Assembly: GCA_014885115.2 (NCBI GenBank)
Contig: WKLE02000787.1
Span: 9,220-73,219, forward strand
DNA: 64,000 bases
Reading direction: 5' to 3'
Origin: Asterionellopsis glacialis
Taxonomy: Eukaryota > Bacillariophyta > Plagiogrammaphyceae > Rhaphoneidales > Asterionellopsidaceae
Shown here: in pieces, positions 37,262-48,823 of the stretch
Layout of the letters: every line of letters begins with the position of its first letter
Position numbering within the stretch: the first letter of the stretch is position 1
Program-made: the position numbers and the translations under genes
The notes under the pieces: generated by a model
Databases searched by the model: none
What the model was told of the DNA's origin: nothing
What the model saw: the letters and a program-made list of their open reading frames with translations, nothing else

Positions 37262-39050
37262 CTACAATTCCGATGAAACTGTGGTACGTTTTCTCTTTAC
37301 TTTCTTCTTTCTTTTTTTGACTGGCTTGCCATCAAATTCATCATCTTCATTATCGAAATAATCATCATCTATTGAGAATTGATCTTCCCATCCCCGTTGT
37401 GGGATCATATCACGTTTACCAAACTCATCTTCTATAGCAAGTTGTCCATGTCGTTCTTCATCGTGATATACCCAATCATATTCAGTTCGACGTTTAGCCG
37501 ATCTAGCACAACGAAATCCTACATTTCCTGTCGTCGTCGTCGCATGGAGAGTAGAACGAGCACCCAACGTAGCTGCATGATTAAAGCTCCCATCTAAACT
37601 ATCGACATAACTTGCACCACGAACAATACGTTTTTTGTGTTTACCACCACGCATCCATTCCCAAACATTCCCTGTCATATCATAAAATCCCATTGAATTT
37701 GGTGGAAAATGTTTGACAGGTGATGTACCACGCCATCCGTCTTCAGCTTTGTTCTCCCATGGGAAGGACCCATTACCCCACAAATTGGCATACTTGGAGG
37801 CGACATCCCATGTATCTTCCTCACCCCAACTAAATAGAGTACGATTCTTGGGTCCCCAATGTCCAGCACGTGCAGCTGCCTCGTATTCACGTTCACCTGG
37901 TAAACGTTTCCCTACCCATTCGCAATATTCAGCAGCATCACGATGTGACACATGTACAACTGGATGATTCTCACGGTACTTGTATGTGGACGATGGGCCC
38001 TCTGGACGACGCCAACTATGAAACAGAATGATGAGAATAGAATAAAACAATAGATGTGAGTTTCCAAGGGAAATAGTTGCATGGAGGAATGCATCTTATA
38101 CAGCATTAGAGATGGTGCAACTAATTCATTTGATGGGTACGTACTAAGCTCCATCCACAGTGACCCAGTGTTCCTGTAATTTTGACAAAATAGCAACCAA
38201 TTACATGCAAACAGTAGCAAGCAGAAAAAATTGGAAATGAGATTACAAGAGTGTCGATATAACTGAGAGGGTATGATTTTTGTTGTGTCCAATCAAACCA
38301 AAACAGGAGACAAGGAAGCGTTCNNNNNNNNNNNNNNNNNNNNNNNNNNNNNNNNNNNNNNNNNNNACTACTTACAGCTTCTGGATCCCTATCTCCTTCG
38401 TCTAACATTTCAGCTTTCGGTAAAAAACTTGACAAAACAAAGCTCCAACCAAATTGTTCAGCTTCTGTTTCGTAATAGGTGCTTCGCACAAACTTTCCAA
38501 ATTCTTTATTTGTCACTAAGAAGGCATCTAAAAAGAAGGGTTCCACGCGAACAACCTTGGGTGGGACAGCACCTCCATCCAAGGGATGTTCTTCTACATG
38601 TCCAAATGGCTTGAGTACACCGTCTGCTTTCCCATGTCGTCGTTCACGCAAGACATCTTCACGTGTTTTACCATGTGGTAAATCATGGAATGCATCTGGA
38701 CCATATTTTTCATGATGTAAATCTTTTTCTTCAATTTCTTTATGAGATTCATCAAACCCTGTTCCAAAAATATATTTAATTCCATTATCCTCATGAAACC
38801 CAATACGATGATTTTTTTTGTCCTCGTCATGATGCATTCGTCCAATATAAATCATATTATCATAATGTTCTTCATTTGGATCTGGATGTGGTTCAATATT
38901 GGCACCAATTTCTTCATCGTCTAATATTGTTGTTTCATACCCATTCACTTCGATTACGGGTGAACCTAGTAATAGACATACTGCAACTGACAGAAGCAGC
39001 CATGATGAAGGTCGTGAAGAACACTGCAACACCATTGTGTTTGTCGTCAT
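37262..39050 (-). CDS. SUMF2-like (paralogue of formylglycine-generating enzyme), secretory
   Basis: Three minus-strand exons are read: 39050-38376, a 29-nt micro-exon 38173-38145, and 38015-37262. They join in phase to 485 aa. The first intron contains a 43-N assembly gap, so a further exon hidden there is possible. The start MTTNTMVLQ leads into a signal peptide (SWLLLSVAVCLLLGSP). The FGE-sulfatase domain is clear: FLVTNKEFGKF, RRPEGP, HPVVHVSHRDAAEYCEW, GKRLPGEREYEAAARAG, MGFYDMTGNVWEW and NVGFRCAR. Where active enzymes have the cysteine pair (after GGSY), this protein reads GASYVDSLDGSFNHA with no Cys, as in SUMF2. The tail is Lys-rich and ends in SSEL, like a KDEL-type ER signal. It is probably an ER-resident non-catalytic member. 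Confidence 0.82.
38324..38366. other. Assembly gap (43 N)
   Basis: Forty-three undetermined bases lie inside the first intron of the SUMF2-like gene, directly after its GTAAGTAGT donor. Confidence 1.
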
Positions 39051-39564
39051 GGTCGAATAGAATGTCGGTCGAGTACGAAGGGGTTGCTTTGTGGAAAAGA
39101 GTGTGAAGGATTTTCGATACCAACACATGTCATATGTCCTACGTACCTAAACTCTGGTAGGACTGGAATGAGCAGAACTACAAGTAAGTCGTTGGTAGTC
39201 TGGGGGGAGATTTCAAAATATCACTCACTACCACGTCACGTAGAAGTATACGTGAAACCCAATGCGAGTTAGGTCGTTTGAGTCCAGTGATGGAGTCGGG
39301 TCATTCGAACGAAGAAAATAGGTTATCAGTCCTATTTTTCAGAGCCACCCTCCATTTTGGGAAATTTTTATTTCAGAGACCCAAGCATCCGAAAAAAAAA
39401 TGTTCTTTGTGTGAAGCTTGACTAGACTACAAGACGCCTCTGCAAAAAGCACCACACTGCATTCGTTCTGCGGTCCTTACAACGAAAGAACCATTCCCTA
39501 CAAGAACAATATTGCATCTTTAATATATCATTATTATTATTAACAACAACAATTTAGAAAAAAG
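39051..39564. other. Divergent promoter region between SUMF2-like gene and MAK16
   Basis: This 514-bp spacer is shared by two divergent starts. It contains CTGGTAGGACTGG near 39153 and an ACGTCA within CCACGTCACGTAG near 39232-39244. There is no ORF of note. Confidence 0.5.
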
Positions 39565-40581
39565 ATGCAGCATGATGAAATGATTTGGCAGGTGATTAAT
39601 CACCAATTTTGTTCTTACAAAAGTACAATCGGGAAAGCTAAATCCGACAAAACCATGTTTTGTCGACATCCGTATAGTGTAACAGGATTATGTAATCGTA
39701 CAACATGTCCATTAGCCAATTCGAAATATGCTACCATCCGTGAAGAAGAGGGAAAAGTCCATTTGTATATCAAAACAGTCGAACGTGCTCACTCACCTAA
39801 AAACCTATGGGAAAAGATTTTATTGTCAAGGAATTATAGTAAGGCATTGCAACAATTGGATGAACATCTGGCATACTTTCCCAAGGCCTTGGTTCATAGG
39901 AATAAGCAACGTCTTACCAAAGTTCATCAATATTTAATCCGTATGAGAAAAATAAAATTGAAGGAATTAAGTGGACGTAAGGCCAAGATGTTTGGGATTC
40001 ATCGTAAGATTGATCAACGTGAGGAACGTCGTGAGAAGAAGGCCTTGACAGCTGCCAACATTGAAAAGAATATTGAAAAGGAATTAGTGGAAAGATTGGC
40101 GCGTGGTACATATGGAGATATTTATAACTTCCCTGAAGTTCCATATCAAAAGGCATTACAACAAGCTGAAGAGGATGCCGAAGTAGAAGAAGAGGAGGAG
40201 GAAGAATACGAGAGCGAAGAAGAGGAAGGTGAAGGAATTGTTGAATATGTCGAAGATTTGGAGGACGAAGAGGAGGAGGAGGAAGATGTTGAAGATATGG
40301 AATATATGGGAGATGGCCAATGGGGAAGTGCTAGTGAAGAAGAAGAGGAAGAAGATAGTGACGAGGATAGTGAAGAAGACTCTTCTTCGGAAGATGAGTC
40401 ATCATCAGAAGAAGAATCCTCATCTGACGATGAGGGTAAGGCAAAGAAGAAGAAGAAACCTGCATCTAAAAGACCAAAGACGCAACGACGCAAGGGAACT
40501 CGTGTTGAGATTGAATACGAAGAAGAGAATGAAGAGGAAAACCCTATGGAACAAGATGCAGTTGCAGGCATGGCCTGGTAG
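39565..40581 (+). CDS. MAK16: MAK16, 60S ribosome biogenesis factor
   Basis: The product is a 338-aa single-exon protein of the Mak16 family, a nucleolar factor needed for 60S subunit maturation and 25S/28S rRNA processing. The N-terminus has the family start DEMIWQVINHQFCSYK. C-rich words follow (FCRHPYSVTGLCNRTTCPLA), then IKTVERAHSP, LWEKILLSRNY and the MRKIKLK segment, all typical of Mak16. Residues about 205-290 are a long Glu/Asp/Ser tract. A basic KKKKKPASKR patch follows and probably directs nuclear or nucleolar import. The start ATG is the first in frame and matches the usual N-terminus. Confidence 0.95.
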   Translation: MQHDEMIWQVINHQFCSYKSTIGKAKSDKTMFCRHPYSVTGLCNRTTCPLANSKYATIREEEGKVHLYIKTVERAHSPKNLWEKILLSRNYSKALQQLDEHLAYFPKALVHRNKQRLTKVHQYLIRMRKIKLKELSGRKAKMFGIHRKIDQREERREKKALTAANIEKNIEKELVERLARGTYGDIYNFPEVPYQKALQQAEEDAEVEEEEEEEYESEEEEGEGIVEYVEDLEDEEEEEEDVEDMEYMGDGQWGSASEEEEEEDSDEDSEEDSSSEDESSSEEESSSDDEGKAKKKKKPASKRPKTQRRKGTRVEIEYEEENEEENPMEQDAVAGMAW

Positions 40582-41058
40582 AATATCAATAGTCACTATT
40601 GTAGATATAGCCTTTTCTTATGCACCAATTATCAAGTATATCTCTTGAGTATTTACTTTCTTACATGGGTTGCGCTTGTTAGGAGTCGAAAGCATGGGCG
40701 TTTCGAAATTTATTTCTTCAGTGATGAGTTCAAAAAGGTCTGCGTCCTATTTTTCTCCATTATTATGTTTGTTCTCTGATAGATGTGCACTTCTTCTCAT
40801 GATGGCCGATACTGACTGTTTGTGCGATGTTTTGAGTGTCAGTGTGCAGAAGAGAAGCGTCCACGCGTCTGTCATCTGCACGGAACAATCTCACAAAACA
40901 TATTGGAAAACCACACGAAATCTCGCTTTCACAGAAAAAAATCATGAAAATCTTTCAAGATCGCACAACGACATCAATAACGACAACAAGCCAATATTGT
41001 ACTGTATAATTAGACCCATCAAAAGTAATTCACCTTCCACGCAACTTTAAAATTAAAA
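40582..41058. other. Spacer between MAK16 and the SET-domain gene
   Basis: This 477-bp same-strand spacer probably holds the MAK16 3' end and the next promoter. No supported ORF is seen. Confidence 0.5.
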
Positions 41059-42702
41059 ATGGAGAAGAAACGCCCTCGAGATGAGGATGAGAGTAGTAAT
41101 AGTGGCAGTACCAAAAAATGTCCAGAATGGTGGTCGAATGCTGTTCAATGGATAATGTCTGGTGATGCTGGTGGTATGGTACATCCTGGAGTGACATTTG
41201 ACAAGGATACTCGAGAATTGGTCTTGACACAAAAGGCAGATCAAAATGAACTTCTTCTTCAGATTCCAAAAACTCACTTAGTTTCTGTCGTGGAAGCTAT
41301 GAAATCATCATCATCATCATTATCATCTGATATTGCAACAGACATAGCCGCCGCCGTAACACGTGCTAAAACAACTACTACAGCAAGACTATTCAACAAT
41401 GAGCAGGATATTATATTAGCCTTGATTCTGGCTTCCTGTCAATCTGAGGAAAATAGCTTTTATGAACCTTATTTAAAAACTCTTCCTGGTAGTGCATCGT
41501 ACAACTTGATTCCAAGACGTTGGGATACGTTGCAATTAGAAAGATTATTGACAGGTTCTAATTTGATGAATCGTGTACAAAAAAGTAAAGAGGGAACGAT
41601 GAATGATCATGATGTGATTTGCAAAGCCTGGAATGATGTGATTGGAAAGGACGAGAGCAAACGTAAACAATTTCCTTCCTTTGATTCCTTTTCAGACATG
41701 CTTGCTGCAGTTACATCGCGTGCCTTTGCAGGTATGGGAGGATCCAAAGAAGATGATGACATTGCCATGATCCCACTATTAGATTTGGCCAATCATCATC
41801 GTGGTTCTGGTGGTGAAAAGAAGAATGTGTCCTATACAAAAGATGATACAGATGGGTCTGTACAAGTTCGAGCTACTCGTGCATTGGATGGTGGTACAAC
41901 TCTTCGAATTACCTACGGTGCTCAGGGGAATGGACAATTATTATTGAATTATGGTTTTACAATACCAAATAATGTTGAACCAGATGGTTCATCCAATGAT
42001 GTTTTAGAATTCCTTGTAACATCCCCTTCATCTGAAAGCAACATTGTAGAACTTCGTGCCGGACCAAAATCATACACCTTTGGACCACTCGTCAAGGCAA
42101 TCGAACTATTTTATCCCAAACAGGGAACAATGACTTCAGTAGATGGTGCTAGTCGTGCTATGAATGATAAGGATGACATGGAAGCTTTTTTAGATGAATG
42201 TGATGAAGAAGGAGAGGATGGTGGCCCCGAGGCGTTTTTGGATGAGTGTGAAGAGGAGGAGGAAGACGAAGATTTTGATTGGAATAAACCAATGGACGAA
42301 AATGACGACGACGACGACGACGCAGATGATGATTTTGGTATGAGTGGTCCAACTTGTACTGAGAGTAGTGTGAAAAACGAAATAAAAGCATTAGATGCAC
42401 TGGAAGAGGCTCTGCTTAATGCTGAAAAGAAGTATTCTTTAAACGGAAAAGAACTTGATGAAGCTCTCTCGAACTCGGAACCTTCACCTTTACACTATTC
42501 AGCAATTTTAGTGTCTTCCGAAATCAGAACCATTCGGTTGTATTTGGAAGCTATTGGTATCATTCGAGATAAGCTCCAACGGAGTTCAGCTAGTCAAACA
42601 CCCCCTTCGAATGGTACGACCGTCGACGAAAAACTCGTCAGTCAACAAGCTGGAGAACTAGCAAAAGCATTTTTAACTATTCGTTATCCAAGCTTTCTAT
42701 AA
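41059..42702 (+). CDS. SET-domain protein lysine methyltransferase (SETD3/Rubisco LSMT type)
   Basis: This is a 547-aa single-exon ORF. A split SET domain is visible: an N-terminal stretch with LLLQIPKTHLVSV, an inserted helical part (NEQDIILALILASCQ, FYEPYLKTLP), then the S-adenosylmethionine-binding end, IPLLDLANHHRG (residues about 239-250) and LRITYGAQGNGQLLLNYGF. This layout and the DL-NH core match the plant LSMT/SETD3 class, which methylates lysine or histidine of non-histone proteins. The C-terminal part would be the substrate-binding domain. An acidic low-complexity insert (about residues 373-432, rich in Asp/Glu) interrupts it. The N-terminus MEKKRPRDEDE is not a targeting peptide, so a cytosolic or nuclear site is likely. 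The substrate is unknown. Confidence 0.85.
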   Translation: MEKKRPRDEDESSNSGSTKKCPEWWSNAVQWIMSGDAGGMVHPGVTFDKDTRELVLTQKADQNELLLQIPKTHLVSVVEAMKSSSSSLSSDIATDIAAAVTRAKTTTTARLFNNEQDIILALILASCQSEENSFYEPYLKTLPGSASYNLIPRRWDTLQLERLLTGSNLMNRVQKSKEGTMNDHDVICKAWNDVIGKDESKRKQFPSFDSFSDMLAAVTSRAFAGMGGSKEDDDIAMIPLLDLANHHRGSGGEKKNVSYTKDDTDGSVQVRATRALDGGTTLRITYGAQGNGQLLLNYGFTIPNNVEPDGSSNDVLEFLVTSPSSESNIVELRAGPKSYTFGPLVKAIELFYPKQGTMTSVDGASRAMNDKDDMEAFLDECDEEGEDGGPEAFLDECEEEEEDEDFDWNKPMDENDDDDDDADDDFGMSGPTCTESSVKNEIKALDALEEALLNAEKKYSLNGKELDEALSNSEPSPLHYSAILVSSEIRTIRLYLEAIGIIRDKLQRSSASQTPPSNGTTVDEKLVSQQAGELAKAFLTIRYPSFL

Positions 42703-42837
42703 ATAATGTATCGATTGACAATTACATCATGTATAACAAAATCAGAAATAACCAATACTGGCAAGCATATTATTATAAATGAAGTAACAAAAAAATTTAT
42801 AGTCTATCAAACTCGTCCCTCACCAAGACTCGTATCC

Positions 42838-44796
42838 CTATACTTGTGCAATCTTAGCGTTATTTTCTTCATCATGGTGACTATCTTCCTCTGCCGATTG
42901 ACCCTCTTCTTCAGGACCTAATTGGTCGTCGTCATCATCATAATCATCGTCACCGTCGTCATCGACAATAGCGCAACTTGTGCTTTTGGATTTATTCTGT
43001 TTTATTGCCATTTCCAAATTTTCTTTATCTAGGTTTTCGTCGTCATCTTCTCCCACGATATATCCTGATTCGGTGTATTCATCGAACTTTTTGCCCATGA
43101 ATCGTGCATTCCAAATAAGGAAGGATGCAACAACCATTCCTACCAAACTTCCATTCGCTACTAGATTTTGTGCTGAATCTGAAAATGTATTGGTCACAAC
43201 ACTTCCCAAGGCCTTGGATCCTCTTGCTCCGAATATATCAATCCAACTTTTGGCCTTGTACTTTACAGCTGAACTTGTGGGTTGGTATAGCATTTCCTTG
43301 GTGGGATTGTTGAGCGCATACGAGCACGCCTTGAGCATCATCATGGCAGCAAATACAACGTAAAGTGTGGGGTGGAGCCTCACAAAGATAATAACGGCCA
43401 GACATAACGTGGGGAATAAGAGGAGAGTTGTTCGTAGTCCCAAGTACCGAATGACAGCACTTGTACCAAAGAGGGATAATGTAAAGGATAGTGTATTGGT
43501 AGCTTGTCCAAAGAGTCCCATAAATGCTGTAAATGCCGCAGTTGACTCTTGCGACATTCCATGTTCACCTGTGACAGCATTGTAGCAACTCATACCAGCT
43601 TCACATGGGTATTCTCCAGCAAAGTAATCTCTAGCAAGAACCTTCATAGTGTAATCTACAATTGTGACTTCAACCATGAATAGACAACTAATGGCAAAGA
43701 TTCCTTTGACGTAATTGAATTCCCAAAACAACTTGAGTCCTTCCAAGACACCAGCCTTTTCTTTCTTTTTGGCAGGTTGAGATGCATCTGCAGCGGGCGC
43801 TCCATTACGTTCCGAGACACCATAAATACTAATGTACATGTACATGGTTCCCTGCAAAAGGAGCATACAAAGTGCCCCCACCAAGTAAATCTTGGCCACA
43901 CCAACGACATTTGCATAACTATTGACAACTGTCGGTCCAATGATAGATCCAATTTGGGCGGTTGCTACCATGACACCATAACTAGCCTTGGCCGTCTTGT
44001 AATCAAAATTCGAGTTAGCAAAAGACCAAAAGAGGCTCACCATGACAGATCCGAATGATTCAATGGAACAGTAACTTATCCATCCTAGGATGCGTGAGGG
44101 AGAGGGTTGCTGGTTGGCCAATCCAATCGTGTCATGCATGAGAAGGAAGGAAATAGCCGAAAAAAGGCAAAAGTAAAAGGAACCAAAAACGTAAAACAAT
44201 TTGTGACGTGCAATGTCGGAATCCAAAAGTCTGTTATAAATGGACACAACACCCAGAACCACAAAGACGGAGAGCATTTTGGCTTTGGGGATGACTGTCA
44301 CACCACAAAGAGCTGTAAGGACGGGATCTTTCAGAGACCGAAGTAACCAATAACCGCCAATCATGAAAAATAGAGTCGAAGCAAGACATAAGGTACGCAA
44401 CATCTCTGATACAGGGAGATCATCTCCATACAATCGGTGGTATATTTTCTGAAGCACTCGTTGTACCTGGATCAGAAACCGCCCCAAGGCTGTTGTAGCT
44501 CTTGATTCTGATAGTGGATGATCCAAAAATTCATCCTCCAGATCTTCTTGCACATCTTCGACATCGACATCATCATAAATGCTTGTGCTTCCACTCTTTT
44601 TGGAGGTTCCACCGACAAGACCCTGTGCCGATTCAGCTTGTCTTGATTTGGCTATTGATGATGCACTAGGTCCAGACACTTGTGTCTTTGTTCCCATGGA
44701 ATTCCAATCTTTCACTTTCCCATCACCGTCTACCACAGATTCCTCGAGGTTTTGCGCCTCTTTCGAGGTCATGGGGAAAGGATCCCGGCTCGCCAT
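42838..44796 (-). CDS. ATP/ADP (nucleotide) transporter, NTT/TLC family
   Basis: This 652-aa single-exon protein is on the minus strand. After about 125 polar residues comes the TLC-family core with about 11-12 hydrophobic spans. Family words include [74 protein letters not shown] and the late [32 protein letters not shown]. These carriers exchange ATP/ADP or import nucleotides, in plastids of algae and in intracellular bacteria. The N-terminus ([15 protein letters not shown]) has no signal peptide, so this is not an obvious plastid isoform. The C-terminal 70 residues are very acidic. Which diatom NTT isoform it is cannot be told by eye. Confidence 0.9.
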   Translation of the reverse strand: MASRDPFPMTSKEAQNLEESVVDGDGKVKDWNSMGTKTQVSGPSASSIAKSRQAESAQGLVGGTSKKSGSTSIYDDVDVEDVQEDLEDEFLDHPLSESRATTALGRFLIQVQRVLQKIYHRLYGDDLPVSEMLRTLCLASTLFFMIGGYWLLRSLKDPVLTALCGVTVIPKAKMLSVFVVLGVVSIYNRLLDSDIARHKLFYVFGSFYFCLFSAISFLLMHDTIGLANQQPSPSRILGWISYCSIESFGSVMVSLFWSFANSNFDYKTAKASYGVMVATAQIGSIIGPTVVNSYANVVGVAKIYLVGALCMLLLQGTMYMYISIYGVSERNGAPAADASQPAKKKEKAGVLEGLKLFWEFNYVKGIFAISCLFMVEVTIVDYTMKVLARDYFAGEYPCEAGMSCYNAVTGEHGMSQESTAAFTAFMGLFGQATNTLSFTLSLFGTSAVIRYLGLRTTLLLFPTLCLAVIIFVRLHPTLYVVFAAMMMLKACSYALNNPTKEMLYQPTSSAVKYKAKSWIDIFGARGSKALGSVVTNTFSDSAQNLVANGSLVGMVVASFLIWNARFMGKKFDEYTESGYIVGEDDDENLDKENLEMAIKQNKSKSTSCAIVDDDGDDDYDDDDDQLGPEEEGQSAEEDSHHDEENNAKIAQV

Positions 44797-45445
44797 CGTA
44801 GTTGATGTGAATGTTCAGTACAGCGTGTCGTCAGTGACGGCTGCTTTTGATTTTTCTTTCAGCGTGGTCGATGCCTCTCAATGCCAGAATGAGAGGAAAA
44901 AAAGATGTGTGGAGCATTTCTATGTACTGTACGAGCACGGCTAGAGAGAGGACTCTAGCTAGATATTTCCCTGGTTGGCCAAATAATCAGACCCTCAACC
45001 GGCAGAATGCCGGAAGGCCCCGAAAAATGACTGTGACCCGAGGGGAGAGCGCGCACACTCTCCGCAAGCCTTGAAAATGATTTTCCCTAACCCTAACACT
45101 TTAGACACCTCGAAGTGCGATAGGTAGAGTCAAAATCAGTCACGTGTCAGTCGAAAAGGCACACTGCACATCATCAGAAAGTGCCATAATTCCCATAATT
45201 AATTTTAATTAATATCTTCTGTTCGAAAGTCGAAACAAAAAGATCCATCAACAATTTTCCATTGAGATCGTTTTTTTTAAAAAAAAATACTCCCGCTGTT
45301 GTGATGTTCATCATAAACGTGTCAACATTTCCTTTTATTGACACGTATCAATATTTCTCCTGCACACACTATTATTAGAATTCTACTTTTCTTTCTTTCT
45401 CTCATATCTTTTTGTTTCTTTTTCGAATAAGACTGTAGATGAAAA
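44797..45445. other. Divergent spacer with telomere-like dimer
   Basis: This is the shared upstream region of the nucleotide transporter and the secreted 1049-aa protein. CCCTAACCCTAAC (45085-45097) is two telomere-type units, which could also act as a telo-box. There is no gene. Confidence 0.55.
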
Positions 45446-48400
45446 ATGATAAGGATGAGAAGAGGACTGCTAGTACTGCATGTATTCGCATGTTGTTGTG
45501 TTGCATTATGCATTGCCGGTAAAGGTAGTGAACGATCTTATGATAGTAATTTAGATTATCCTCTCCCACCACCGACGAAGGACGAATATGGACGTGGAAT
45601 CCGTCAACCAAAGATTTTACAAGATGATTGTCATTTTCAAAGTGATCGAGCAAGCTATCATCATCAAAGATTTATTGCAAAAGGTGGGTGTTTCATGTTG
45701 TTCAAAATATGCGTCCATTTTCTTTTTCCGTATATATTTTTATTCGTTAACTTACATGCTCATTTACTCTTTCTTCTTTCTTTTGAAAACAACAACAAAA
45801 ACAGTTGATGAAGCATTGAAGGCTATTAGTACTATTTTAAATACGACACGTCATCCTATTCTACCAGAAGCTTCTAATCATTCCTATGATGATAAATATG
45901 AACTTGTTGATGTTATGACAAATACTTTGATTGCATCATCTTTGACAGTATTACAAAAACTTGGTAGTCATAATGATAATCATGATGCATTACAACTCCA
46001 AAAGGTCTTGAAGAAGGTCCAAAAAGAAAAACTTTCAGTAACATTACGTTTTACAATGAATCAACAATGCAAGTTTGATAAAAAAACTGAACGTAAACTT
46101 GTTGTATCTGAAACAGAGATCGAAAAATCAAATGGTGGTGATGGTATGTGGAGTCGTCTTACATCATCAACAGAAAATGTTAAAATTAAAAAGACTGTAC
46201 AAGAATATCATTACAAGATCAAGGCACCATACAAACTTTCTCTAATTATTGGTGATGATGATGATCATGAGGAGATTAAGCTTCAAAGTCAAAATAATAA
46301 CACCATGGTAAAAACTATTACTCTTTTGAGTGGATTAAATCAGAAACCACCACCATCACCCATAAAAACACAAGTATATGATTTGAAAGTCGATGTGACG
46401 TGGTTATTTCAACATATCCTTCTCCTTCAACAAGAAGGTGACACTATTAGTAGTGAATTTTCTGTTGACAGGTTATCTGAATCATGTAAAACACCAAGAC
46501 GTAATAATCAAATCAATACTGCCATGTACGTTCGGACTGAATTTCAAAAATGGATACGAAGAGTTCTTCGTGTTTTGTACGATCTTGACACTGCTGTATT
46601 ATCAAATAACCAAAAAGAAGAAGAAGAAGCCACACAAACAACAACAGTCTTTGAACATATTGAAAACAATTTACCAACTATTTTTTCTCCCATCATACCA
46701 TTATTTGAACATTCATCAATCTTACCACAAAGCGATTATGATACCTTTTTATCTAAACATGATCAATCACTCGATAAAGTCATTCAAAAACGGAATTATA
46801 TTACAATTGGTCAATTATCTAGAGGAGGAATTTTGTCAAAAGACGAGGCAACTATGATTGTATTATTAGATCATCTTCACGAGCTTTTTACGACATGGGC
46901 AGATAGTATTGGATATGTGGAGAATATGTTACAAAATCAACTCATCCAAGCAGTTGGTAAGAAATTAACAGCAAAAGATTTTGATGAATTCCTAAGTTTC
47001 TATTCCAAAAAGATTTTTGGTCCAGAATACTCCCCACGACCTTTTTCATATGCTGTTAGGCGTAAGGACCATTACCCAGATGGTATCATTTCTATTGAAA
47101 CTACTAAGGACAATAATAAGATGAAGTCAGGAGGAGTACCCGTTGATACTACCACTCGTCGGATTTCTGGTGACACTAGTCCTCCCATTTTTATCCCAGT
47201 CGATGCAGCTACGGCTGTAGAGATCCAAGGCGATCGCTTTGTACATGGTTGGATTCAACACAGATGGGGTAGTCAAAAGAATAAGGAGCATACGTTACTT
47301 GCCCGCGCACATCAATTTTCAAGCTTTATGGTTATTCTGGGTGTAATGGGAGGGTCGAATACTTTCATACCCAAGGATGCTATCATCTTACAAAACAAGG
47401 ATGAGGTGTTAATCCCTTTGTTGACAAATGTGTTACCAAGTGCAAAGGAATTTAAGGATTCTATTGCCTCTCTATCACCAGAGCAACGAGCTTTTGCTGA
47501 GGCCTATCGTCAGATGCAATTAGAATCTTCTGTATTCGGTATTTGTATCATTCAAATCAAGCCTCAGTTGGAACGTCTACTCAACCTTCCAGAAGGATCT
47601 TTAACGAAAGAGATCCAACTTACTCAGGACCTCATGTCACTGTTTGTAGATTATCAAATCCCATCTGATCTTCTTTCGTTTGATGGACCAAATGATGCTG
47701 GTGTGAGTGATAAGGTTAGTGAGGTGAAACATCATGTTCAGGCAGTAATGGATGTTATTACTAATACCAAAGCAAAACAGTTGGGCGATGAAAAGCAAAA
47801 GGCAAAAATGAGAGAAAACATGGAATGGGATACTCTCGGTAGGAGGGAGGGGATAGAAAGGGAAAGGGATGATGTCGGAAATCATATCGGAAGGGGGCCA
47901 GCAGGTGCTCAGCCTTATTCAAGTCAGTCAAAGCAGAAAAGGTACCAGAAGAATTGGGTTTACTCGGATGACCTTGATGGTGCATTTGCAGATTATCCAA
48001 GCCAACAATCTCAATCAAGCAAAGCACCTAAGAATCCAGACTTTGTAAAGGACCTTTATAGTGGGACTTTATCAAATGCTCTGCTGATGGATTCTGAAGC
48101 AGCTCGGTCGGCACCGGAAGAACATGTACAATTTGAAGAATCTGCAGAAAGTGTCCATCAAGATGACAATGAATCCTTTGATGAAATCAAACACCAAGAC
48201 AAACTTGTACAGGATCAATCTCTGTCCGATGAGTTCACTTTGATTCCCAAAATATTAGATGCAAAATTTGAACAAACCGATAAGGATGGTGCCCTGAAAT
48301 CTACTATAATCAAAACAGGGAAATTCTGGACTCGAAATAGACAAGAGAACTTGCTAGTTGTCTCAAAGAAAGAAATGTTAGACTCTAGTACTGTGAAATC

Positions 48401-48716
48401 GGAAAAGAATAAAGCAATGGATTTATTGACTGCAATCAGTCGCAGTGGTTCTCTCCCTATCAAGTCGTCTGAATTGCACGTCCTGGTAGCGGTATCACAC
48501 TGCTTTGAAAAACAAATCATGGAGACGATTATCCAAGACAATATTAACCCTATTGAAAAGTTGGAACGCTCAATGATGATGATAGCCTCAGTTATTCATG
48601 GCGTAGCAGAAAATGAATTGAAGGTTGATGGCGGGAAGAAAAATGATGTGGTGATTGAAGGTGGGAAAGGAACACTTGCTGAGGATATCACCAAGACCTC
48701 AGAAGCCGAAAGTTAA
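45446..48716 (+). CDS. Large secreted conserved protein of unknown function
   Basis: Two exons (45446-45683 and 45805-48716; intron of 121 bp, donor GTGGGT, acceptor AAAACAG) give 1049 aa. The N-terminus MIRMRRGLLVLHVFACCCVA is a clear signal peptide ending near AGKGS. No later membrane span is evident, so the protein is probably secreted or in the endomembrane lumen. A conserved block at about residues 636-705 reads LSPEQRAFAEAYRQMQLES, then FGICIIQIKPQLERLL, then LTKEIQLTQDLMSLF and YQIPSDLLSFDG. I recall this block from large proteins of diatoms and other protists, without a known function. The C-terminal 250 residues are charged and low complexity. The second half ends 107 bp from the convergent protease gene. 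Confidence 0.75.
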
Positions 48717-48823
48717 AATACAAACACGTAGGTCAAGTAAAAGGTTATAGTCAATCCTAAATGAAACTCATGCAATGTAGTAGTGTATGAGCATGGTATA
48801 AAGTTGTACGTTGCATAATTCTT

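Noticed and set aside
37262..38050. Reading this gene as an active formylglycine-generating enzyme
   Set aside because: The catalytic Cys pair is missing at the expected position after GASY, so only the SUMF2-like call is kept.
40146..40589. 147-codon Ser-rich frame antisense to MAK16
   Set aside because: It is the complement of the Glu/Asp-rich tract (GAA/GAG read backwards as TTC/CTC and TCT/TCC).
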